Source: Streptomyces niphimycinicus | GTDB taxonomy: Bacteria > Actinomycetota > Actinomycetes > Streptomycetales > Streptomycetaceae | NCBI RefSeq assembly: GCF_018883605.1 | Contig: NZ_JAHLEM010000068.1 | Span: 1-44,417, forward strand | Length of the DNA: 44,417 bases | Reading direction: 5' to 3' | Shown: piece by piece, positions 31,126 to 39,725 of the stretch | Position numbering within the stretch: the stretch's first letter is position 1 | Layout of the letters: each line of letters begins with the position of its first letter | The notes under the pieces: generated by a model | The model's input: only the letters and a program-made list of their open reading frames with translations | Database searches by the model: none | What the model was told of the DNA's origin: nothing | Position numbers and translations under genes: made by a program

Positions 31126-31869
31126 ATGACCAAGCTCGGCCTGCCCGGTTCCATCCGGGCCTGTCTGTTCGACCTCGATGGCGTGCTGACCAGGACCGCG
31201 GTGGTGCACGCGGCGGCGTGGAAGCAGATGTTCGACGAGTTCCTGCGGCGGCGCGACGGCCCCTCCTTCCGGCCCTTCGACTCGGCCGGCGACTACGACG
31301 AGTACGTGGACGGCCGTCCGCGCGCCGACGGGGTGCGCACCTTTCTGGCCTCCCGGGACATCGATCTCCCCGAGGGCGGGCCGGACGATCCGCCCGACGC
31401 GGACACCGTGTACGGCCTGGGCAACCGCAAGAACATCCTGGTCCTGGAGAAGATCCGCGAGGAGGGGGTCGAGGCGTACCCGGGCTCGGTGCGCTTCGTG
31501 GCGGCCGCGCGCGCCGAGGGCCTGCGGATCGCGGTCGTCTCCTCCAGCGCCAACTGCCGCGATGTGCTGATCGCCGCCGGTATCGAGGACCTCTTCGAGG
31601 TGCGGATCGACGGTGTGGTCGCCGCCGAGCGGGGGCTGCCCGGCAAACCACACCCCGACACCTTCCTGGAGGCCGGACGGGAGCTGGGCACCGCCCCCGA
31701 GGCGGCCGCCGTCTTCGAGGACGCCCTGGCGGGGATGGAGGCCGGGCGCTCGGGGCACTTCGGCTGTGTCGTCGGCGTGGACCGGGTGGGCCAGGCCGAC
31801 GCGCTGCGCGCGCACGGCGCGGGCATCGTGGTCAAGGATCTCGCCGAGCTGCTGGAGGACGACTCGTGA
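31126..31869 (+). CDS. HAD hydrolase, beta-phosphoglucomutase-like
   Basis: 247 residues. Motif I 'CLFDLDGVLTRTAVVHAAAW' holds the nucleophile D16 and D18; 'AVVSSSANC' is motif II; 'GKPHPDTFLEAG' and 'AVFEDALAGMEAG' supply the Lys and the acidic motif IV. The cap helix 'YGLGNRKNILVLE' is typical of beta-phosphoglucomutases. Its TGA overlaps the GH65 GTG as GTGA. The GH65 partner would release beta-glucose-1-phosphate, which this protein would turn into glucose-6-phosphate. Trehalose-phosphatase-like activity is an alternative. Confidence 0.85.
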   Translation: MTKLGLPGSIRACLFDLDGVLTRTAVVHAAAWKQMFDEFLRRRDGPSFRPFDSAGDYDEYVDGRPRADGVRTFLASRDIDLPEGGPDDPPDADTVYGLGNRKNILVLEKIREEGVEAYPGSVRFVAAARAEGLRIAVVSSSANCRDVLIAAGIEDLFEVRIDGVVAAERGLPGKPHPDTFLEAGRELGTAPEAAAVFEDALAGMEAGRSGHFGCVVGVDRVGQADALRAHGAGIVVKDLAELLEDDS

Positions 31870-34211
31870 TCACCGATTCCTCGTATGTCGTCGACCCCTG
31901 GGTGCTGCGGGAGATCGATCTCCGGCTCGATCTGCTGCCCCAGAGCGAATCGGTCTTCGCGCTCTCCAACGGCCATATCGGCTGGCGCGCCAATCTCGAC
32001 GAGGGGGAGCCCCACGGGCTCCCCGGCTCCTATCTCAACGGCGTCTACGAACGGCGTCCGCTGCCCTACGCCGAGGCCGGATTCGGCTACCCCGAGGCCG
32101 GCCAGTCCATGATCAACATCACCAACGGCAAGATCATCCGGCTGCTGGTGGACGACGAGCCCTTCGATCTGCGCTACGGACGGCTGCGCTCCCATGAGCG
32201 CGTGCTCGACCTGCGCGCCGGGGTGCTGCACCGCACCTGCGAATGGACCTCCCCCTCCGGCACCAGTGTGCGGGTCCGCTCCACCCGGCTGGTCTCCCTC
32301 ACCCAGCGGGCCATCGCCGCCGTCGCCTACGAGGTGGAGGCCGTCGACGCCCAGATCCGCGTCGTCGTCCAGTCCGAACTGGTCGCCAACGAGCAGCTTC
32401 CCGAGCGCGCCGGTGACCCCCGGGTGGCCGAGGCCCTGGAATCCGCGCTGAACCCCGAGGAGAACGCCGCCGACGACAAGCGGCTGCGGCTGATCCACTG
32501 CACCGAGGACAGCGGTCTGCGGGTCGCGGTCGCCGCCGACCACCTGATCACCGGGCCGCCGCCCACCCGCCACGCCGGCGAGAGCGGCGACGACGTCGCC
32601 CGGCTGACCGTCACCTCGGTGCTGGAGCCCGGCCAGGTCCTGCGGCTGGAGAAGCTGGTGGCCTACGGCTGGTCCGGCGCCCGCTCGCTGCCCGCCGTAC
32701 GGGACCAGGTCGAGGCCGCGCTCGCCGGGGCCGCCAGCACCGGCTGGCGCGGCCTGGTGGACCAGCAGCGCACCTGGCTGGAGGACTTCTGGTCGCGCGC
32801 CGATGTGGAGGTCGAGGGCGACGCCGAGATCCAGCAGGCCGTGCGCTTCGCGCTCTTCCACGTCCTCCAGGCCGGAGCCCGCGCCGAGGAACGGGCCATC
32901 CCCGCCAAGGGCCTCACCGGCTCCGGCTACGACGGCCACACCTTCTGGGACACCGACACCTTCGTCCTGCCCCTGCTCACCTACACCTTCCCCGAGTCCG
33001 TGGCCGAGGCGCTGCGCTGGCGCCAGTCCATCCTGCCCGCCGCCCGGGAGCGGGCCCAGCAACTGGGCCACGAGGGCGCCACCTTCCCCTGGCGCACCAT
33101 CGACGGCTCCGAATGCTCCGGTTACTGGCCGGCCGGCACCGCGGCCTTCCATGTCAACGCCGATGTGGCGGACGCGGTGGTGCGCTATGTCGCCGCCACC
33201 GGCGACGAGGAGTTCGAGCGCGAGACCGGTGTGGAACTGCTGGTGGAGACCGCCCGGCTGTGGCGCTCCCTCGGCCACCACGACCACCACGGCCGCTTCC
33301 ATATCGACGGGGTGACCGGCCCCGACGAGTACAGCGCCATCGCCGACGACAACGTCTACACCAACCTCATGGCCCAGTCGAACCTGCGGGCCGCCGCGGA
33401 CATCATCGAACGCCACCCGGACAAGGGCTCCGAACTGGGCGTCGACGACGAGGAGGCCGCCGCCTGGCGGGACGCGGCCGAGTCCATATCGGTCCCGTAC
33501 AACAAGACCCTGGGCGTCCACGAGCAGTCGGCGGACTTCACCGGCCACCAGGAGTGGGACTTCCAGGGCACCCGTGCCGACCAGTACCCGCTGATGCTCA
33601 ACTTCCCCTACTTCGACATGTACCGCAAACAGGTCGTCAAACAGGCCGACCTGGTGCTGGCGATGTATCTGCGCGGCGAGTGCTTCACCGAGGAGGAGAA
33701 GGCACGCAACTTCGACTACTACGAACGGCTGACGGTCCGGGACTCCTCCCTGTCCGCGTGCACCCAGGCCGTCATGGCCGCCGAGGTCGGCCATCTGCGG
33801 CTCGCCTACGACTACTTGGGCGAGGCGGCCCTGATGGACCTGAAGGACCTGGAGCACAACACCCGCGACGGTCTGCACATCGCCTCGCTCGCCGGTACCT
33901 GGATCGCCCTGGTCGCCGGGTTCGGCGGGATGCGGCACCGCGACGGCAGGCTGGAGTTCTCGCCCAAGCTGCCCGAGAAACTGGCCCGGCTCGCCTTCAC
34001 CATGCAGGTGCTGGGCCGCGGACTGCGCGTGGAGATCACCGGCCGCAGCGTCACCTACTCCCTGACCGAGGGCGCCCCCATGGAGATCCGGCACTACGGC
34101 CGGCCCATCACCGTCTCCGAAAAGACCTCCCAGACCTGCGACATCGCCGAGCTGACGGCACGTCCCGAGCCCCACCAGCCCCCCGGCCGCCGCCCGAACC
34201 GCCGCGCCTGA
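31866..34211 (+). CDS. GH65 disaccharide phosphorylase (maltose/trehalose/kojibiose type)
   Basis: 781 residues. N-terminal beta-sandwich 'ESVFALSNGHIGWRANLDEG', then the (alpha/alpha)6 barrel 'LTGSGYDGHTFWDTDTFVLP' and 'YWPAGTAAFHVNADVADAV'. The general acid Glu lies in 'VTGPDEYSAIADDNVYTN', and the phosphate-site region is 'DSSLSACTQAVMAAEVGH' with 'GLHIASLAGTW'. This is an inverting phosphorolysis of an alpha-glucoside giving beta-glucose-1-phosphate. GTG at 31866 is translationally coupled to the HAD gene. The sequence alone does not tell maltose from trehalose or kojibiose. Cytoplasmic, no signal. Confidence 0.88.
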   Translation: MITDSSYVVDPWVLREIDLRLDLLPQSESVFALSNGHIGWRANLDEGEPHGLPGSYLNGVYERRPLPYAEAGFGYPEAGQSMINITNGKIIRLLVDDEPFDLRYGRLRSHERVLDLRAGVLHRTCEWTSPSGTSVRVRSTRLVSLTQRAIAAVAYEVEAVDAQIRVVVQSELVANEQLPERAGDPRVAEALESALNPEENAADDKRLRLIHCTEDSGLRVAVAADHLITGPPPTRHAGESGDDVARLTVTSVLEPGQVLRLEKLVAYGWSGARSLPAVRDQVEAALAGAASTGWRGLVDQQRTWLEDFWSRADVEVEGDAEIQQAVRFALFHVLQAGARAEERAIPAKGLTGSGYDGHTFWDTDTFVLPLLTYTFPESVAEALRWRQSILPAARERAQQLGHEGATFPWRTIDGSECSGYWPAGTAAFHVNADVADAVVRYVAATGDEEFERETGVELLVETARLWRSLGHHDHHGRFHIDGVTGPDEYSAIADDNVYTNLMAQSNLRAAADIIERHPDKGSELGVDDEEAAAWRDAAESISVPYNKTLGVHEQSADFTGHQEWDFQGTRADQYPLMLNFPYFDMYRKQVVKQADLVLAMYLRGECFTEEEKARNFDYYERLTVRDSSLSACTQAVMAAEVGHLRLAYDYLGEAALMDLKDLEHNTRDGLHIASLAGTWIALVAGFGGMRHRDGRLEFSPKLPEKLARLAFTMQVLGRGLRVEITGRSVTYSLTEGAPMEIRHYGRPITVSEKTSQTCDIAELTARPEPHQPPGRRPNRRA

Positions 34212-34259
34212 GACGCGGACGACACAGCGCGGATGCCGGGACACAGCGAGGAGCGCGCG

Positions 34260-35297
34260 ATGGACCCCCTGGAGGCCCTGGACCGGATCGCGTTTCTCCT
34301 GGAGCGCGCCCAGGCGCCGACCTACCGGGTGCGTGCCTTCCGCACGGCCCAGGCCGTGCTCGCCGGTCTGGACCCCCAGGAGGTCGAGCGGCGCGTCACC
34401 AACGGCACCCTACGGTCACTCAAGGGGCTCGGGCCCAAGACCTCACAGGTGGTCAAGGAGGCACTGAAGGGCCAGATGCCCGGATATCTGGCCAATCTGG
34501 AGGCCGAGGCCACCGAGGCCGAGCTCGAGCCCGACGAGGACGCGGCGAAGCTGTGCGCCGCGCTGCGCGGGGACTGCCATATGCACTCCGACTGGTCCGA
34601 CGGCGGTTCCCCGATCGAGCTGATGGCCCGTACGGCGGCACGGCTGGGGCACGCATGGGCGGTGCTCACCGACCATTCCCCGCGGCTGACGGTGGCCCGC
34701 GGCCTCTCGGCGGACCGGCTGCGCGCCCAACTGGACGTGGTGGCGGAGCTGCGCCCGAAGCTGGCCCCCTTCCAACTGCTCACCGGGATCGAGGTGGACA
34801 TCCTCCCCGACGGCTCCCTGGACCAGGAGCCGGAGCTGCTGGACCGGCTGGATGTGGTGGTGGCCTCGGTTCACTCCAAGCTGCGGATGGACGCCCGCCC
34901 CATGACCCGCCGGATGGTCACCGCCGTCAGCGATCCGCTGGTCGATGTGCTGGGCCACTGCACCGGACGGCTGCTCGGGGGTAAGCGCCCCGAGTCCGTC
35001 TTCGACCATGAGGAGGTCTTCGGCGCCTGCGCGGAGGCGGGCACCGCCGTGGAGATCAACTGCCGTCCGGAGCGGCTGGATCCACCGCGCGGGCTGTTGC
35101 GCGAGGCCGTCCGGGCGGGGACCTTCTTCTCCCTCGACACCGACGCCCACGCGCCCGGCCAGCTCGACTGGCAGCGCAACGGCTGCGCCCGGGCCGTGCA
35201 ATGCGGGGTGCCGGTGGAGCGGGTCATCACCACCTGGACGGCCGGGCAGTTGGTGGAGTGGACCCGCACCCGACGGCCCCCGCGCCGGGCGAGCTGA
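34260..35297 (+). CDS. PHP-domain protein with PolX-like helix-hairpin-helix N-terminus
   Basis: 345 residues. Residues 1-70 resemble the N-terminal 8-kDa domain of family X DNA polymerases, with the HhH 'TLRSLKGLGPKTSQVV'. Residue ~104 on is a PHP domain: 'GDCHMHSDWSDGG' (H107, H109), 'HAWAVLTDHS', 'LLTGIEVDIL', 'VVASVHSKL', 'DVLGHCTGR' and 'LDTDAHAPG'. These are the trinuclear metal ligands of a phosphoesterase. The polymerase palm itself is absent. Possible role in DNA end-processing or a phosphoesterase of unknown substrate. The ATG at 34260 has GAGGAG nearby; an upstream in-frame ATG at 34233 is less well placed. Confidence 0.82.
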   Translation: MDPLEALDRIAFLLERAQAPTYRVRAFRTAQAVLAGLDPQEVERRVTNGTLRSLKGLGPKTSQVVKEALKGQMPGYLANLEAEATEAELEPDEDAAKLCAALRGDCHMHSDWSDGGSPIELMARTAARLGHAWAVLTDHSPRLTVARGLSADRLRAQLDVVAELRPKLAPFQLLTGIEVDILPDGSLDQEPELLDRLDVVVASVHSKLRMDARPMTRRMVTAVSDPLVDVLGHCTGRLLGGKRPESVFDHEEVFGACAEAGTAVEINCRPERLDPPRGLLREAVRAGTFFSLDTDAHAPGQLDWQRNGCARAVQCGVPVERVITTWTAGQLVEWTRTRRPPRRAS

Positions 35298-35449
35298 CGG
35301 CCGCCATCGGCCACCCGCGTCGGCGGACGGTACGCGAAATGCACGATGAATCTGCCTATGTGCGGTAAGTCCTCACATCATCTCCCCGGGCCGGGCTACC
35401 GTACAGGCGTCGCACGCCCCGCCGGGGTGTGGCGTACCGGGGGGAACGC

Positions 35450-36010
35450 ATGACGGACATGACGGAGCTGGACGACGCCGCCATCGAGCGGATCCTGACG
35501 ATGGTCGACGCCTCGGCGCGCGCCGTCGCCGAGGACGAACACGAGGAGCTCTTCGAGGAGTTCGCCGAGGAGACGCGCACCCGTCGGCGGGTGCCCGGCG
35601 CCGGGGAGTTCTTCGACGACCTCAGCGGGGCGCCCGCGGTCGACACCCATGTGTATCTCACCATCGGGCTGTCCCTGCTCGGCCAGATCGCCTTCACGGT
35701 GCTCTCGACGGCCACCGACATGGCCGTCCAGCGCGGACTGCGGGACGCCGTCGGCTATCTCGGGCGCTGCCTGCGCGGCGACTCCGCCACCGGCGGGACG
35801 GACACCGAGCAGGACGAGGACAGCACGGCGGGGCTCGCCCGGCGGGTGACGGTGGAGCTGCTGCTTCCGCCGGAGGTGGACCCGGACACGGTACGGGCCG
35901 TCGTACGGATCCAGGCGGAAGCGCTCATCCGCGCCGAACCCGGCCCCGATGGCGAACCCGGCGGCGGCCCCGACGACGCCGCGGACCCCGCCGGGCCCGG
36001 CCGGCCATGA
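35450..36010 (+). CDS. Hypothetical protein coupled to a membrane protease
   Basis: 186 residues, not recognised. An acidic N-terminal helix (about 35% Asp/Glu, 'VAEDEHEELFEEFAEE'), a central hydrophobic stretch 'VYLTIGLSLLGQIAFTVLS' that could be one membrane helix, then a beta-rich segment 'ARRVTVELLLPPEVDPDTV' and a Pro/Gly/Asp-rich tail. ATG at 35450 has GGGGGG upstream. Its TGA overlaps the next ATG (ATGA), so it probably forms a complex with, or regulates, the HExxH membrane protein. No clear promoter in the 152 bases before it. Confidence 0.7.
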   Translation: MTDMTELDDAAIERILTMVDASARAVAEDEHEELFEEFAEETRTRRRVPGAGEFFDDLSGAPAVDTHVYLTIGLSLLGQIAFTVLSTATDMAVQRGLRDAVGYLGRCLRGDSATGGTDTEQDEDSTAGLARRVTVELLLPPEVDPDTVRAVVRIQAEALIRAEPGPDGEPGGGPDDAADPAGPGRP

Positions 36011-37194
36011 CCGCCGCGTCCCCGGTCCGTCGGCTGCGCCGGGCCGAGCGGACCTGCTGGACCGTCCTCATCGGGCCGCTGTGCGCGGCGCCCGCCACCG
36101 GGGCGAGCGTGCTGACCACGGGGGACGATCGGCTGTCCGCGCCGGCCGCGGTCGGCGCCACCGCGTTCCTGGCCGTCCTCGTCCTCCTCATCGTCTTCCT
36201 GCTGCCCCTCGTCAACGAGTGGCGGGCCGACTCCCTCAGCGGTCGTGAGGCCGAGGAGGCGCCGCATCCGGTCGACTGGTCGGCGAAGGGCTGGGCGCGT
36301 GTCCGGGACACCTTCCACTCCGCCGGACTGGACACCGCCCGGCTGGACGCGGTCTCCAGTTGGTCCCCGGTGGCCGATCTGAAGGTGGTCCACGTCCCCC
36401 AGCCGTCCCCGGGACGCCTGGGCCGGATGGAGGACTGGGGTACGCGGCTACGGCGCCGCAAGTCCGTCTGGGCCGTCGGCGCCGCGGGCGGACTGGCCTT
36501 CGCCGTACTTCAGGACCGGATCTCCCCGCCGTTCGACGGGGATCGTCTCCTGGTGCCCGCGATCATCCTGGTCATCGCACTCTGGGCGGCCGCGGGCACC
36601 TTCCTGTACCACGCGGTCACTCTGAACATCCGCAGGCCCACCGTCCATGTCGCCATTCCGCGCAGTTGGCGCACCCTGCTCAGAAGCCCGGCCGGGGCGG
36701 TCCTGCTCCGGCATGAGATCTCGCATCTGCGCCATGGTGATCCGATGCGACGGCGCTATCCGCGGCATGCTCCGGCGGCGGGGAAGGCCGCCGTGTTCTA
36801 CGACGGGATGACGGCCCTCGCCATCACCCCCGTGGAGACCTCGGCGCAGACTGTCACCTCGATCGCCGTCTTCGCCCTCACTCTGACCTGCGGCCTTTAC
36901 GCCAACAGCCGGGCCGGCCGGGTCCTGGTCACGCTGATGGAGATGCGGGCGGACGCCGAGGCGGTCACGGACGCTGAGTCGGCGGACCGGCTGTCCGCCT
37001 TCCTCACCCAGCAGCAGGAGAAGAACCCGACGCGGCAGAAGGCCGACCGGCTGCTGGCCCTCTCCCGCGGCTGGACCGGCGGCCACCCCGCCCCCTACGC
37101 CCGTGCCGTCGCCGCCGCAGGGGTCTTCGCGGCCGGCGTCTGTATCCCGGCGATCGGGATCTGGACGGGCGTCCTGGCCGGGGTGTCCGAATGA
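36007..37194 (+). CDS. Multi-pass membrane protein with a zincin motif (M48/M56-like protease)
   Basis: 395 residues with about five membrane segments (around residues 46-70, 152-168, 181-204, 277-298 and 372-392). It carries H236-E-I-S-H240, the zinc-binding HExxH of metalloproteases, and 75 residues later 'LMEMRADAEAV' (E312...D316), matching the ExxxD third-ligand motif of M48/Ste24-type and M56-type enzymes. Overall similarity is low, so a divergent family is likely. It is coupled by ATGA to the acidic protein upstream and ends 7 bases from the convergent GH97 gene. It may cleave membrane or regulatory proteins. Confidence 0.65.
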   Translation: MTAASPVRRLRRAERTCWTVLIGPLCAAPATGASVLTTGDDRLSAPAAVGATAFLAVLVLLIVFLLPLVNEWRADSLSGREAEEAPHPVDWSAKGWARVRDTFHSAGLDTARLDAVSSWSPVADLKVVHVPQPSPGRLGRMEDWGTRLRRRKSVWAVGAAGGLAFAVLQDRISPPFDGDRLLVPAIILVIALWAAAGTFLYHAVTLNIRRPTVHVAIPRSWRTLLRSPAGAVLLRHEISHLRHGDPMRRRYPRHAPAAGKAAVFYDGMTALAITPVETSAQTVTSIAVFALTLTCGLYANSRAGRVLVTLMEMRADAEAVTDAESADRLSAFLTQQQEKNPTRQKADRLLALSRGWTGGHPAPYARAVAAAGVFAAGVCIPAIGIWTGVLAGVSE

Positions 37195-37201
37195 GGGATG
37201 G

Positions 37202-39103
37202 TCAGGGACGGTCGCAGGTCGACAGGCCGGGCCGCCAGCGGCAGGCGATGGCGGCGAACCCGCCGTCCGCCGTCACCGGCACGGACAGCGTCTGCCCGCC
37301 GCGCACCACCTTGGGCGTGCGGACCAGACCGTCCGGGCCGTCCAGGACCAGGTCGACGAGCCAGCGGCCCTTCTCCAGCCGCAGCGGCACCTTGGCGGTA
37401 TGGGCGGGGCCGGTGAACGTACCGCCGATGAACCAGCGCGAGCCGCTGGCGCGGGCCAGCACCGCGCTCGCACCGGGCCGCCCGGTCAGCAGCCGGGTAC
37501 GGTCCCAGGAGGCGGGGATCTGCTCCAGGAAGCGGCGGGCGAGCGGACGGGCGTCATACGACTCCGGGGTGCCCGCCAGGTCCTGGATACCGGACTCGTA
37601 GAGCACCGACAGGCCCACTTCCCCCGCGTCCGAACCCGCGTTGGGGCGCTCGGCCCGGTGGAAGGCCCCGGGGGTGAAGTCCATGGAGCCGATCACATTG
37701 CGGGTGAAGGGCAGCGTCGCCAGATGCTGCGGGGTGTTGGTCCGCTTCTCCTCGCCGTTCACCCCCTCCATCGACATCACCTGCGGCCAGGTGCGCTGGA
37801 TGCCCTTGGGGATCGTCGAGCCATGGAAGTTGACCAGCAGATGGTGGTCCGCGGTGGCCTTGAGGATCTCGTCGTACCAGCGCAGCGTCTCCTGGGCCTC
37901 GGAGTCCATGAAGTCGATCTTCACGCCCTTGACCCCCCACTTCTCCAGCGTGGGCAGCCACAGTTCGCGCTCCTCGGCGGTGTCGAGGTCGCGGTGGTGG
38001 ATCCAGACCTGGATGTCCACCTGCCGCTCGCGCGCGTAGTCCACGAGCTGCGGCATCCAGCTATTGCGCGGCCAGTTCGGATCGGTGACATCCCACTGGT
38101 CGGGGTCGAAGTACCAGCCCGCGTCCACCACCACATACGGCCAGCCGCGCTGGGCCGCGTAGTCCACGTACCCCTTCTGCATCGACAGGCTCTGCCCGGC
38201 CGCCTTGCCGCCCGCGAGCCAGGTCCACAGCGCGGGCCCGGGCCGGATCCAGGAGGTGTCGGCGACCCGCGAGGCGGGTGCCAGATCGTCGGTGAAGGTG
38301 GACTGGGTGACGGTGGCCAGATCGCCCACGATCAGCGCGCGCCAGGGTGTGCTGAGCGGTCCGTCGGACGCGACCCGCTGGTCCCAGAGCCCGATGCGGT
38401 ACGTGGGCTGCCCCTGCTGATGGATCAGCCGGGCGGCGGAGTAGCGGCCGCTGAGATCCGACTCGGCGATCAGGGCGTAGCCGCCCGCCGTCCCGAAGAG
38501 CGCCTGGGCCATGTACTCGCCGGTGGGCGCGGTCGCCGCGGTGTACTCCTTGAACAGGTTCTCGTTGTCCTTGCGGTAGTCGCCCAGCCACGCGGCCGCG
38601 TCCGGCGGCAGGGTGAAGGCCGAGGTCTCGCCGAGGACATCGCCGCTGCCGGAGGGCAGCACATAGCGATAGGCGACCCCGTCGTCCGAGACCCGCACCA
38701 CGAGGTCCAGCCGGGCGCTCCCGCTGCCCCGGAACCGGAAGCGGGCCTCGGTCATCCGCGCCGTGCGCGAGCGCTCCTTGCCGACCGTCGACCGGTAGCG
38801 CTCCACGACGGTGCGGTCGTGGCGCCCCAGATAGCGCAGCCCGTGTGACAGATCCGCCCGTTCGGTGACGATGCCCACGGGCGAGGGCTCGACCACCGTC
38901 CGTCCGCCCCGGGACACTTCGAGCGTCAGCGCTCCCGAGGCTCCGTCGAGCCGCAACTGTGCGAGGGGACCGGAGCGGGGTGAGGGGCCGCGCACGGTCC
39001 AGGCGGAGTCCTTCGCCTGCGCGGGCCCGGTGATGAAGAGCGTCATGGCCAGGACGCCGCAGAGCAGAAATGCCACAGCGGAGCGTCGGTAAGATCTCGG
39101 CAT
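37202..39103 (-). CDS. Secreted GH97 glycoside hydrolase (retaining alpha-galactosidase type)
   Basis: 633 residues. Sec signal 'AVAFLLCGVLAMTLFITG' with cleavage after AQA. N-terminal beta-sandwich ('RLDGASGALTLEVSRGG'), then the TIM barrel: 'WPYVVVDAGWYFDPDQWDVT', 'VDIQVWIHHRD', 'KGVKIDFMDSEAQ' with D397 as probable nucleophile, and 'HHLLVNFHGSTIPKGIQRTW'. An Asp at this place marks the retaining branch of GH97 rather than the inverting SusB branch. A C-terminal beta domain closes the chain. ATG at 39103 has GGGAGG. Probably releases alpha-galactose outside the cell. An imperfect palindrome GGATACGTTACC (39120-39131) sits 17 bases upstream of the ATG and may be an operator. Confidence 0.85.
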   Translation of the reverse strand: MPRSYRRSAVAFLLCGVLAMTLFITGPAQAKDSAWTVRGPSPRSGPLAQLRLDGASGALTLEVSRGGRTVVEPSPVGIVTERADLSHGLRYLGRHDRTVVERYRSTVGKERSRTARMTEARFRFRGSGSARLDLVVRVSDDGVAYRYVLPSGSGDVLGETSAFTLPPDAAAWLGDYRKDNENLFKEYTAATAPTGEYMAQALFGTAGGYALIAESDLSGRYSAARLIHQQGQPTYRIGLWDQRVASDGPLSTPWRALIVGDLATVTQSTFTDDLAPASRVADTSWIRPGPALWTWLAGGKAAGQSLSMQKGYVDYAAQRGWPYVVVDAGWYFDPDQWDVTDPNWPRNSWMPQLVDYARERQVDIQVWIHHRDLDTAEERELWLPTLEKWGVKGVKIDFMDSEAQETLRWYDEILKATADHHLLVNFHGSTIPKGIQRTWPQVMSMEGVNGEEKRTNTPQHLATLPFTRNVIGSMDFTPGAFHRAERPNAGSDAGEVGLSVLYESGIQDLAGTPESYDARPLARRFLEQIPASWDRTRLLTGRPGASAVLARASGSRWFIGGTFTGPAHTAKVPLRLEKGRWLVDLVLDGPDGLVRTPKVVRGGQTLSVPVTADGGFAAIACRWRPGLSTCDRP

Positions 39104-39294
39104 CGTTGCCTCCCGAGGCGGATACGTTACCGAGTCATCCGATAACTGGGGAGGGGTCGGGCGTCATTACGCCCCGTCAAGGGGTATTGGTGCATGAGAG
39201 ATCGGATCTATGGGCGGGCCGCTTTCCGGGACGAAGCACGGGTAAGGGGTCGGCGGACGGACCCGCGTACGGTCCGGACAGGGAGGCGCACACG

Positions 39295-39555
39295 ATGAGC
39301 GGCACGGCGGGGCCCCGAGACCCGGACCGGGAGACGGCGAACCGGGAGACGGCGAACCGGGAGACGGCGAACCGGGCGGCGGCGAACCGGGCGGCGGCGG
39401 ACCCGGATCCCGGCCCGGACCCGGCCCCGGAGCCCGCCGAGCCCGAGGGCGGGGAGCCCGCCTGCTGGCTGGATCGGGTCTGCGCCGACTGCGGCGCGAT
39501 CCAGGACGCCGCGCCCTTCGCCCGCTGTGCGCGCTGCGGCGCCCCCAGGGAGTGA
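39295..39555 (+). CDS. Small zinc-ribbon protein with RETAN repeats
   Basis: 86 residues. ATG at 39295 has GGGAGG seven bases upstream. The N-terminal half is low-complexity: RETAN three times, then RAAAN/RAAAD, then a Pro/Asp/Glu tract. The C-terminus 'CADCGAIQDAAPFARCARCG' is a CxxC-x11-CxxC zinc ribbon preceded by one more Cys. Similar short zinc ribbons occur as accessory nucleic-acid or protein-binding modules. Divergent from the GH97 gene (191 bases between starts). Function unknown. Confidence 0.65.
   Translation: MSGTAGPRDPDRETANRETANRETANRAAANRAAADPDPGPDPAPEPAEPEGGEPACWLDRVCADCGAIQDAAPFARCARCGAPRE
39331..39405 (+). repeat. Five 15-bp tandem repeats in the zinc-ribbon gene
   Basis: GAGACGGCGAACCGG is repeated exactly three times (39331-39375), then two diverged units beginning GCGGCGGCG follow. 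Each unit adds five residues without changing frame, so copy number may vary between strains. Confidence 0.88.
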
Positions 39556-39725
39556 GCACACCGGGCTCCCCGGTCGCCCGCCCCCGGTGCCCAACTCCCT
39601 TGAGGGGCGCACCGGGTACGGTCTGATCATGACCGCCGGAGCGCGGGTGCCGGCCGCCGGAAAACGCGGCCACCGTACCCCGTCCGGACGACCGGCAGCA
39701 CGGATCAACGGGGGGCTTCGCCGTC

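Noticed and set aside
31293..34244. Minus-strand open frame of 983 codons opposite GH65
   Set aside because: No domain motif and low-complexity composition. The plus-strand GH65 and HAD proteins are clear.
39120..39131. LacI operator before the GH97 gene (GGATACGTTACC)
   Set aside because: Only 8 of 12 positions are palindromic and it fails the GNAANCGNTTNC pattern, so it is mentioned only as a weak candidate in the gene entry.
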